64,000 bases of DNA, taken from Mesostigma viride. Taxonomy: Eukaryota; Streptophyta; Mesostigmatophyceae; Mesostigmatales; Mesostigmataceae. The translations under genes were made by a program, and so were the position numbers. Below are positions 10,156 to 20,600 of the stretch, one piece after another (the stretch's first letter is position 1; the number at the start of each line of letters is the position of its first letter). Below the pieces are notes generated by a model, which was given only the letters and a program-made list of their open reading frames with translations, did no database searches and was not told the DNA's origin. The stretch lies in NCBI GenBank assembly GCA_009746045.1, contig RPFO01000068.1, positions 1 to 64,000 of the forward strand, read 5' to 3'.

Positions 10156-13100
10156 ATGTCGTCTGAACCGAGTCGTGTCGTCACAGTCGAACCTTCTAGA
10201 AAGCACCGTGGGAGTATAAAGGACGTTGACATTCCGTGGCTGGCTCTACTCCACCCACCACCCGAGGCCACCCATGAGACCATGAACAAGGTCGTCACGC
10301 AATGGCGCTACAAGAAGGCTCCCACAAAAGAGGCTGGGGTGTCTCTCGGCCATCGCTTCATTTGCGCGCGTGGCATCAACACGAAGGACGCCAACGAGTA
10401 CGCGCATTATGGCAACCTCGCAGACTTTTCGCGGATCTATGCGGAGTGTGCTGCTCATCCCGTTCGCCGCACGCTCGACGAAGTCATACAACCCGACGAC
10501 CCGTCGTGGGCGTACGTCGACATTGACGACAAGGTCGACCCAGATGACGAGCGTCTGGCGAACATCGATTACCCGGGACACTTTCGCCGTGTTCACGACG
10601 AGTACTGCCGCGTCGTCCTGAACATCGCAACCAAGGACTTTCGCTACGAGGTCAGCACGGCGTCTCGCATGAAGAAGGATTTGTTCAAGTCGTCTTTCCA
10701 CATCGTCGTGCGCGGTCTCGTTCTTGCCGACCTGGACGCGAGAGTGTTTTGGTACAGCGGCCTCACCGATTTCATCAAGCGCGCTTCTTTCGACCTGTCA
10801 TCTCCCGTTCACGAGGACGCGCACGAGCTGCTGAAGTTCAAAGTGAACGGTCAAGAGCAATTCGACGAGATCTGCCGCCACCCAGCTGACTATTTCGGTG
10901 AAATGGACACGGTGATAGACGAAGCAGTCTACAGGAGAGACAGTCTTTTCCGATGCGTCGGGATGCACAAATTCGGGGACACTGACCCTCTGGGAATTCT
11001 GCGCACATGTGAAGGCTCGTCTAGTGACTTCCTCGACCATCTCATCAACATCTACTCGCCGGACGACGTCTCGGGCGGGGTATTGGTGAGTGCGCCCCCG
11101 GACTGGGCGGCATCGTTGAAGAGGAGAGGGGTTCGCGGACGTCGCGAGTGCACGGTGAAGGCGGCGGGCAAGGACATTGACGTTTCTGCATCTCTCGCGG
11201 CGATGGAGAAGGTGGCTCCGGAGTGTGACTATCTCGAGTGCGGCTACATTGAGTTGTCTCCAGACGTCAAGCTCGTGAGGGTGAAGTACCAGCAATGCGA
11301 CGATCACATCTGCCTCATATGCAACAAGGTGCACGAGAAGAACGGCCCATTCACGCTCCAATACCCGTCAGGACAAGTTTTTTATGACTGCTACAGGAAA
11401 TCGCCAGACGCTCGCAAGATCGAGATCGCACCTCCCGTGATGCAGCAACCGGGATCTGACCAAGTGCCGTTCACTCACACGTATTCGTCCGAAAAAATCA
11501 AGCCATTCAGCTGGGATGCGCTATTTGGGGGACCGCATAAGAGCACCTTCCTCGTCCAGTCCAACTGCGGGACAGGTAAATCTGAGAGGATTCGTGAACT
11601 CGTCAACGAGGCGGTGAGGAGGGATCCAGGTATTCGCGTGTGCTGCATCGTTGCCAACATCAGCCTGTCCAAGGAGGAGGATCGCAACTACAAGTCTCTG
11701 GGCGAGGGGGAGGACGATTGCATGGGAGGACAACGCGTTCCATATCTTGTCCAGTGACCCGAATTTCCGTCACTACCTCAGCGGTCCGAAGGGGATGATG
11801 TCTGATGACAGGGTGCTGGTCGTTCTTAACAGCATCTTGCGCGTCACAGACCAACCGTTCGATCTCCTCATCCTAGACGAAATATATAACACCCTCACCG
11901 CGATTTCGCAGCCACGTGAAATACAAGCGCGAGGTGTTGAGGAAGTTCATCAGGCTCATTGAGACGTCCAAGGTCGTGATTGCGCTAGACGCTACCGTTA
12001 CTCGAAAGGTATACGAGTTCATAGCGGCCTATCGCGCGGCGGATACTATGGAGGTGGATTGCAACACCTTCCGGCGCCCTACCAACAGGACTCTGCGATG
12101 GGTGGACGTGACATCAGAAAAGAACTGGCGAAAGGTCTGCGTGGACCGCTTTGTCGCTGAGTGTGAGAGGAGGATAGAGGCCGGAGAGAGGATTTTCTGC
12201 CCAATGTCTGGCAAAAAAGAGGCCGCCATGGCGTATGAGGCACTCAAACCCTTCATCGACAAGCGCAAGAACGGGCGTCTCTACACTAGTCTGACGAGCA
12301 AGGAGGATCTGGAGGTTGGCGCGAATGCTGCGTGGGCTGACTTGGACTTTTTGATCTTCAGCCCCACGATCACGGTTGGAGTCAGCTACACGGAGCACAC
12401 GTTCGACAGCATGGTGGGACTCTTCATCAACGGGGACACTACGCGAGCTACACGACAACCCTCCAGCAAATTTTCAGGGTGCGCCACTTAGTCAAGGGAG
12501 AGATGGTCATCTTCTATCGAGACACGACTTCGCTTCTTGACAGGCCTCCAACGGACTACGGTACGATCGTCGAGAACATGATCGCGGGGGACACTGCGCT
12601 CATCCAGCTGCTGTTCGACAACGCCGACGTAGTCTGCGACTGGAGCGCGGACAAGTCGCGTATCTATGACAGAAATTGCCCCAAGTTCCGTCTCTTCTGC
12701 CGGAACCAGCAAGATCTCGCGGTGTCGAGGTCCCACTACAAGGGAAATCTCATCAAGATACTGACGGAGGACTACGGCGTGGAGGTGTCGGCAGTGGAGG
12801 AGTTGGGGGACATCGACGCCCCTCCGCTTCCGGTACTAGAAGATCCAGACAAGGACAGGGAGGTGGTGCTTCTGAGCGAGGAGGAGTACAAGGATCTAGA
12901 GGGGAGAATCGGCGGCACGGTTCCACTTTCACCGTACGAAATGCGTCTGAAGGCGGTGTACGAACTGGTTCACCGGTTGTACATGATTCCGTATGATCTC
13001 ATCGACGACGAGCTCCCTCAAATTCTGGACAAGGAGATGGGGAGGAAGGCGTACGCTGGCATTCGGCAATATTCGAAGTTGACGGGACTAGGAACCAAGG

Positions 13101-13639
13101 AGCATTTCAGAGACAATCTGTTGATTCTGCAGAAGTCAGAGTCCTTGTTTGATTTGAAGGCGTATTCTCGTTTTGGACTAGCACAGTCTCTGGCCATTAC
13201 GCTCAAGCTACTAGAAGGGACGCCTATCATCGACTTCATCACGACGGCTGATCCGTCCAATCTCACAATGAAGTTGACGCGCGACGAGACGATTGCACTA
13301 GGGAATAAAATTGATAGCGAAATTGCCGACAAGGCCTGGTTCATGCGCTCAACATTTGGATACCAACGGCGAGCAGGCGAGGCTGGTAGTTTGTCTTTTG
13401 CACAGTGTAGCGGGCTCGTCAACAGGTTGTTAAGCCCGACTCTGGGAATTTCTGCCAAAGGGGCGAAGGGCAACAGCCGTGGCGGTGGTTACTTGGAAAT
13501 TTCGAAGGCGGACATGCACGCGTTTCTTGATAGGTATAAACCCTCGTGGTGGGGCGATGAGAAGGATTATTCGATCACGTCGTTGTCTGGCCTGTCGATG
13601 GATGAAATCGCTCCTTTCCTGCAGGGAGCGGATAAGTAA
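10156..13639 (+). pseudogene. Archaeo-eukaryotic primase fused to origin-binding-type SF2 helicase (three frameshifts)
   Basis: Frames 10156-11757, about 11730-11962, 11916-12445 and about 12445-13639 join into one protein of about 1,155 codons. The N-terminal part has the primase DxD pair (YVDIDDK, about residue 117) and the S-x-H motif (KSSFHIVV). Next comes a zinc-knuckle-like stretch (CLICNKVH). The helicase begins with Walker A (NCGTGKSE, about residue 475), followed by LLILDEIYN (motif II), the FSPTITVGVSY segment and the motif-VI sequence LQQIFRVR. The order and the FSPTITVGVS segment resemble herpesvirus-type origin-binding helicases (Herpes_ori_bp family). It would unwind the origin and prime viral DNA synthesis. 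Indels lie near 11,720, 11,930 and 12,440. A long helical C-terminal domain is unassigned. Confidence 0.72.
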
Positions 13640-13785
13640 TAAATATTTTTAATGGAACGCGTTTCTGCCATGCATGTAGTCATCGTTGCCAGCGACAACT
13701 GCTTCCCATGCAAATCGGAGGCCCATCCGGTTCGGGTCACACCCCGCCGCGCGGCCCTCGCCGGCTCCCTCACCCTGCGAGGACA

Positions 13786-14269
13786 TGGCGAAAAATTGGG
13801 CGGTCTTTTCTTAAGAGTAAGTACGTGCAATTTTTCGCCACATCCAACAACCCACGCCACCTCAGCGCCGGCCAGTGGGGGAAGGTGGCGAAAAATTGGG
13901 CGTTCTTTTCTTAAGAGTAAGTACGTGCAATTTTTCGCCATCACTCTCACACCTTGACAAACACCTCCTATGACCCGCGCCAAGGGGTGGCAGGGTGGCG
14001 AAAAATTGGGCGTTCTTTATATAAGAGTAAGTACGTGCAATTTTTCGCCATCACTCTCACACCTTGACAAACACCTCCTATACCCGCGCCAAGGGGTGGC
14101 AGGGTGGCGAAAAATTGGGCGTTCTTTATATAAGAGTAAGTACGTGCAATTTTTCGCCATCACTCTCACACCTTGACAAACACCTCCTATGACCCGCGCC
14201 AAGGGGTGGCAGGGTGGCGAAAAATTGGGCGTTCTTTATATAAGAGTAAGTACGTGCAATTTTTCGCCA
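13786..14269 (+). repeat. Array of five 55-bp hairpin units
   Basis: Units lie at 13786-13840, 13886-13940, 13996-14050, 14105-14159 and 14215-14269. Every unit is exactly 55 bases and is bounded by a perfect 13-bp inverted repeat (TGGCGAAAAATTG and CAATTTTTCGCCA). Between the arms are 29 bases with an AT-rich centre (CTTTATATAAGAG in units 3-5, CTTTTCTTAAGAG in units 1-2) and AGTAAGTACGTG. Start-to-start spacing is 100, 110, 109 and 110 bases. The spacers of units 2-5 are near-identical, so the last units arose by recent tandem duplication, while the earlier spacers differ. Arms are invariant in all five. It begins about 150 bases after the viral helicase stop and probably belongs to the virus or its junction. 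Confidence 0.85.
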
Positions 14270-14381
14270 TCCTTGTCACACCCCCAACACACCATCACAA
14301 CTGCCGGGGTGGTGACAGATGCCAGCCTAAATCTCACAACCTGGTGAGCAGTGGTGGCAGGGGCACTTATGTTTTTGCAAG

Positions 14382-14413
14382 TGGTTTAGGGTTTTAGGGT
14401 TTAGGGCTTAGGG
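14382..14413 (+). repeat. Short interstitial telomere-like tract
   Basis: Four consecutive units of the type TTTAGGG, TTTTAGGG, TTTAGGG, CTTAGGG. Plant and many green-algal telomeres use TTTAGGG and Chlamydomonas uses TTTTAGGG. The tract is only about 30 bases and lies in a gene-free stretch (14,270-14,578) between the hairpin array and a LINE. Two short direct repeats of GGTCACTATAGG and GATGACGGAAT follow. An (ATTA)n tract at about 14,538-14,564 resembles the tail of another LINE. Confidence 0.6.
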
Positions 14414-14578
14414 TGAGACCCATCCTAGGCCGCGGTCACTATAGGGTCACTATAGGGGTGGCAGATGCCAGCATAAGGGTGGTGCACTTCTCCTAGTCGC
14501 GATGACGGAATGATGACGGAATGATGATGGAAGCTACTTAATTAATTAATTAATTAATTAATTAGGATCCTTGCGCTT

Positions 14579-16349
14579 ATCATAGACAGTTGGACCTGAC
14601 CAGCTCCCAGCCCCGGTGATTAAGCTGACGGCGCTCACGGGGTTCCTGCTTGACGTCTGCAACCGGATCCTGCTTGCCGACGCGCCGCCGATTCCTGAGT
14701 GGCAGCACAGCTACCGTATTATGCTGTACAAAAACAAAGGTTCCCCTGACGACCCCGCCAACTACAGAGGAGTGTGCATCCAGAGCGCCGCACTCAAGTT
14801 GTTCATGCGCATGATCCTCAACCGCCTTCGTTCTGCTCTCGACTGTCACCTTGGGGAAAGTCAAATGGGCTTCCGTCCTGGGCGCAACACCGTCATGGCC
14901 ATCTTCGTCGCGCGTCGCCTCTTCGAGGAAATCGCTCTCCTGCAACCTGGTGAGTTTCCCGCCATCCTGATCTTCGTCGACTTCATCAAGGCTTTTGATT
15001 CTGTCCTCTGGGACGCTCTGTGGGCTGTACTTCAGTGCTCGCGCTCGCGTCCCCACTCCCCTGATTACCGTCATCCGCACGCTGTATGAGGAGTCGACCA
15101 CGTACTTCGGTGCGCACTCAACACGGCATTACCCCGCCATGCCCACTGCAGACCGGCGTCTGGCAGGGTTGCGTCCTGTCGCCGTACCTGTTTATTATTG
15201 TAGTGGATTATGTTATGCGCCAGGCACGTGCTCGCTTTGTTAGCATTGCAGGCCGTGCCCCTGGCCTAGCGATCGCGAACGAGCTTGGGGAAGGGGGGCC
15301 GACTAACAAGCAGAATTTACTAGCTGACGTACCTAGTTTATGCCGACGACATCACGCTCATCGAGAAGCCGGAGTCTGCCCAACTTTGGCTGGACTGCCT
15401 GGCGCTCGAGGCTCGGGCGGTTGGTCTAGAAATCAGCCCCAAAACGGAGGCCCTGGCCCTCGGCATGGCAGGGCCCCCACCCACACTCCGCCTCTTAGAC
15501 GATGCCGAGGTCAACTACCCTCCTTCAGGCCGCTTCAAGCTGCTCGGCAGTTGGCTTCCCGACTGCGAGGACGACATGACGACACGGACCGGCATGGCGT
15601 GGGCGCACCTCCATGACCACCGCCGCTGGTGGAGCAACCCCGCCCTACCCCGGATCGTCAAGCGTGACCTCTTCAAGGTCGTCATTCTGACGATCCTGAC
15701 CTACGGCGCCGAGACGTGGACTGTCACTGACGCAGGAGCTGGAGCAACGACTCGACGGCGCCGTCACCAAGATGCTGCGCAAGGCCCTTAACATCCCCTT
15801 TGGTTTGCACATTAGTAATGAGGATTTGTACGCTGATTTGCCCTATGTTTCCCACATTATTAGGCACAGGCGCCTGGGCCTAGCCGGGCACCTGGCCCGC
15901 ACAGATCAGGTAGATACCTCAGATAGACTAGCTGGCACCAAGCCCGCCCAGCCTGGGCGATATGTCCTAACCTGGCGTGCCCCCGGCCGCGCGCGGCAGG
16001 GCCGCCACCCGTGGACATTTCGTGATAGACTCGGCATGGACATGTGCTACACTAGACGTGACGGGCTCACCCCCGGGCAGCCTCCTGGTTTGTCTGTAAT
16101 ATGGAGGCAGATGGTGCGCAAGGATAGATGGCAAGTAGTGATGAAGGAGACCACCCCCAAGCCTGTGGGGGCTCCGCGTGTGACCAAGTATGGCATTCAT
16201 AGCGATTCGGGCCGCGGTGCCCACACCCCTGTAACTAGGACCTAGATAGCTTATACCATCCATTCCATCCCATGTTCCCCTCCCACTGAGGACTTATGCT
16301 CACGTGACGCAGTCACGTGTCTATTAATTAATTAATTAATCATAGACAG
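14579..16349 (+). mobile_element. 5'-truncated LINE with reverse transcriptase and 11-bp target duplication
   Basis: ATCATAGACAG occurs at 14579-14589 and again at 16339-16349, flanking a 1,749-bp insert whose 3' end is an (ATTA)n tail. The insert encodes a LINE reverse transcriptase spread over several plus-strand frames: NYRGVCIQSA, QMGFRPGR and FVDFIKAFDS (14,760-15,000), WQGCVLSPYLF (near 15,160), VYADDITL (near 15,335), LTYGAETWT (near 15,700) and a C-terminal segment with RRLGLAGHLAR. The endonuclease and any ORF1 are missing, as expected of truncated target-primed reverse transcription. At least four frameshifts make it dead. The insert landed just beside another ATTA tract. Confidence 0.82.
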
Positions 16350-16600
16350 CCGTACGCCAGCCCTTCTTGTTATGGGTAATGTTAAATCGAGGTAATTGCA
16401 ATTAGTATCCTCTGTGAGGGACGCTTGCGGGTAGATGCCAGGCAGACCAGCGGTGATATACAAATGGGTTGCGAAATCAGGGTTGTCTAAAGCAATGACA
16501 TCATCAATGTATCGACATGTGTGGACCACTATGCCTGGACGCATGGCGATCCATCGACGTGGAAGGACTAGGGTAGTTTCTGATGTGGAAGGACTAGGGT
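16345..16600 (-). mobile_element. Penelope-like reverse transcriptase fragment
   Basis: On the minus strand the frame reads TCRYIDDVIAL, then GIYP and, after about 15 residues, NYLDLTL. An RY-I/V-DD box followed by IYP and a F/Y-L-DL block is characteristic of the palm domain of Penelope-like element reverse transcriptases. Only the region around the catalytic box is left. A related piece of the sequence just upstream of the box is found at about 34,640-34,710. Confidence 0.55.
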
Positions 16601-17626
16601 AGTTGTCTGAGAGGAAAGACGCGAAGGCCGCGTGGCTATGTCTAGGTAGACCTGCATGGAGGGAGACAGAGGGTAACAAGAAAGGTTGATAGGGAAAACA
16701 CACATACACACACACACACACCACCACCACGACCAACACAAACAACCAAAACTAAGAAGGAAAGAGGGAACGCATACACACATACACGACGGGGCTAAAA
16801 GAATAAGTAAGGAGTATACATTACAAAGGGAAAAAGAAAAAAGGGAAAGAAAAAAGAAAAGAAAATGTAAAATGTAATAATACGAACAATGATAAATAAA
16901 ACAAAGTAAAGAGTAATAATAAGAACAAAAACAAAAATGGAATAAAGGAAGGTCATTGCTGGGATGTGGCGAGGCACAGGCGATGTTGGAGTATGGGTCA
17001 GGAGTTCGATTTTTCAGCGCCCATGGTGCCCGGCCGGGGGTCTCCTATCCAACAGGGTCTAAAGCCTCATTGCTCAGCTCACTCCGTACGTGTTGGCATT
17101 TGATCCTTGCGCATCAGCGCCTACCTCTTGACCGCACCTACGCACCTTTATAGCGTCTGCTTTGCATGTGTCAACCTACTTCTTGCTGTCTTGCACCCAC
17201 ACAGTTGGGCCTGCACCATGACACAGAGAAAATCTTCTATGGCAGGCCTGCCCGCTTGTAGCAGCATAAGAGAAGCTAATTCAGCCTAATCAAGGGTGGC
17301 CTCCCTCCTCATTCCTTTATTGGTCCCCCCTGACTGACTACATGATTATTAAATAATTCATCTAGTTCATATATTTCTGTCACTTGCGCTACATCATTTC
17401 ATGCCCTTCACAGACCCTGCATCAAAGCACTTTTTCTGGGATGACTGCTCCATGCCCCTACCAATCCTGCGCCTAGAGTCTTATTATTGACAGCAAATTT
17501 CAAGCAGCTGCCTGCTACTGCCAAACAGTTAGAAAGCCACGCGCTGCAGCAAAGCGTCGAATGCAGCGTGGAACCACAGTACTATGGCGCTACATGAATC
17601 CAGCACCATTGATTGTCTAACTGATT
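16601..17626. other. Non-coding, low-complexity stretch
   Basis: Positions 16,690-16,800 hold a (CA)n-rich tract and 16,800-16,945 is A-rich with GAAA/AATA motifs. From 16,946 to 17,626 I see no gene. The last part is the probable 3' flank of the DHHC gene transcribed towards it. Confidence 0.5.
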
Positions 17627-20600
17627 CTATAGCGAGGTCGCTACATCATGGCCAGCATATTCGGCGTCCTCCCGTTGCATCAGCATCTTGTCATGCGCCG
17701 AGTAGAGCGGCAGCGGCCAGAGCAGCCGGCTGGTCCCAAGCACCTGAGGAGACAGCGCAGCATGGGCGAAGCATGGGAATGGGGACAGCGCCCATAGTAA
17801 TATAGGGTCCATGAATGGGAGATCCGATAAACCAAACATCAGCGCCCATCAGGAGGCAAGAGACTGCAAGCGTGCCTTGCTGACCTCTAAATATGTTCAA
17901 GGAGGCCGATGCAAATACCCAGTCATGCAGGCACGGCCGGGCTGTGCCATGAGTGCCCAACTCACCCCACTCTAAACTGTCCATCCCACAACCATTCCAT
18001 ACAGACTGTGGTCCACAAAACAGAGCCCTTGCCTGGCCATTCACTGATTTAACAACATGCCTGCGTTGGGGGGATCGCATGGCACAAACTACATCTGCAT
18101 GGGTCCCTTGCCTCCCTGATCTAGACACAACCAGGGTGTGCCCACGTGCGCACATACCTACTGTCACCACACAACCCACGCGCCACGCATTGAAGTGACC
18201 GCATAGTTCCCAAAGAAACTGCTACCCATGGCCCACCACGCTGCCACACATGCGGCCCACCCTGCCGAAACACTCGGTGCTTGCCGTACCCGCTCCCCGT
18301 TCCGGAGCACGACGGCTTGCCACAACACCGCGTCTGCGTACGTGCGCGTGCTGTACCCCGACGCACAACCAGAGCGTGCCCATGTGCGCCTACTGGCTCC
18401 CATAACCTACTTGCATCCCCACCATGGCCCTTCTCTCTCCCTCGGTCGCCATCCACCGCGCCGCAACACTGCACTGGGTGCTCTATAAAACACCTGCTCC
18501 CACCTCGATCCTCGCAGTCTGAGCCGTACCTGCTCCACATTCTTGCGCCGCCCCAGGTCGCGTCGGCATCTACGTTCATGCACATATCCACGCCATTCCC
18601 ACGTTTGCGCCCACATTCGCCGTACCTGCTCCACGTTTTTGAGCAGCCCCTGGTCGTACTTCCAGGGTACCGATGGATCGTACTTCTTTTCGCACATCTG
18701 GGGACACGCGTGAGCGGGTGGGGACAAACGCGCCAGGTGGCAAGCACAAAAGTCCGGGATGGAAATGAGAACGAAATTCAGTCTATGCCGCAACTTTATT
18801 TTGCCAATGTAGGCGGACGCCAGGGGTGGCGGGTGGCAAGGGGAGGGATGTCGGGTGGGCCAAGGGGTTGCAACGTTGTTTTCAATGGGGATTGTTTGAG
18901 GGTGGGTCAAGCGATGGCCATACAGGAAACGAGAGAAAGAAAGAAAGGGTGCGATGGAAAAGAGGGTGGGCGGGGTGGGGGGGCTGACAACCCGGTGACC
19001 TGGGGTGGGGATAGACAGTCAAAGAAGGTCAGGTGTGCAGCACAAACGTAACCCATCCTGGGCAAACCTGGCCCTGCCTCTGTCGTGCTGGCAACCACAT
19101 AGTCTCAAAGACGGCAAGATTACCATGTTTGTTGCCAAACCACGGCAGACATATACACGTCGGCCGTTCGCCGCAGCGTTGCCCCTGACATACAACAAAA
19201 TTGATGATAATAGTGAAACGTAATGTCACATAAAGTGGTGTTGTCGCTATACATGATACTCTTTGCCTTGGTCACATAGCGGCTACGTCATAGTGATGTT
19301 GCCGCATGGCCCCCGCCATCACCTGCTCACACAGGTGGTTCTACCCACAGATGGCATACCCACCTGGATGGCTGCGTTGCCCCTCATCATCCATCCAGCA
19401 TCCGGCATTCGTCCGCTGCGCACCCACCACTTAATCAACCCTCTGTGAAATATTCACTCCGCAGGCCATCCTGTTCATGAACACAACGCCACCATTGCGC
19501 GTGCCCCATGCACAGCTGCCCGTGTGGATATCACCCCCCCTCTGGTTAGGGTATAGGGTCAAGGCTCACTCCACGCGGCACTGCCCACCTCGATGGTCGT
19601 CTTGTTCTTGAACACGAGCGAGCCGTGCATGACAAGAAAGCCCAGCAGTGAGAAGGAGAAGGCGATGTTCATGACTGGGGGGGGGGGGGGCAGGGGCGTG
19701 AGGTGTGAAAGGGCGGGCACACAACAGTCAAGAGGAAACTTAGCACAGACAAGGCCATGTTCATGGTAGGGGGTGGGGGGTGGGAGGGGAGAAAATGGGG
19801 GGTGGGCACACAGCAATAGGGAGCGAAATAACCAATGAAATGGCCATGTTGATGACTGGGGGTGGGGGTGCGAGAGAAGAATGTGGGGGTTGGGGGGAGG
19901 CAGTGGGCACACAGCAGTAGGGAGGGTAAGGGCAGAAGGCCACCAGATAATGACCAGGGGGGTGAGGCTGAGGGGTTTGTAGGCGCTGGCAGTCCACAGG
20001 GACGCGGGCGGTAAAGGCAGAAGAGCACAGCGGCCCATGCGTGTACTGAGCAAGCTACTGCTTTGCAAGGGTGGGAACGCCCAAGTTCATCATGGGGGCG
20101 TGGGCGTGGGTGTGGGTCGGGGTCGGGGCTGGGGTCGGGGTTGGGGTTGGGGTAGGGGTGGGCTCCGGGGGGGAAGGGGGTAGGGGTGGGTGGCGGTCGC
20201 CTGACACTGCTCTGGGGCCAGCTCCCAGGGCTCCGGATGCCAGACCGTGACTGCCAGTGCAAGACCGACCCAACCTCCTGCGCCCGGGCCCATGACTCAA
20301 CACTGGAGGTATCCATTCAACACCGGGACGATTCTATCGCTTCGCTTCGCAAGGCCAAGCGATACGGCCGCCCGGGTCCCTGACGGCGACAGCATGCGTG
20401 CACCCAAGCGATGCATGACAAGGATGCCACCTCGGGGTTGGGTACTTAGCACAGGTTGGGTACTTGGCAACGCTGACAAAGACATCGAGACTACAAGGCA
20501 GATTGATGGGCACCAAAGCACGCAACGACATGAAGGGAGTGCTGTAGGCGGGCACGCGCCAGAGCTGACTAATCACGGACACCACATCCACCGCTTGCGT

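Noticed and set aside
13786..14269. CRISPR array
   Set aside because: Spacers of the later units are near-identical, the repeats are palindromic 55-mers, there are no cas genes and the context is eukaryotic.
16956..17153. tRNA-like GAGTTCGATTTTT segment near 17,005
   Set aside because: No cloverleaf can be drawn around it; no acceptor or anticodon arm.
18481..18560. Alternative DHHC exon encoding a [14 protein letters not shown] segment
   Set aside because: It resembles the family consensus, but no acceptor gives a length compatible with phase. It is better explained as a degraded copy of the exon 5 end.
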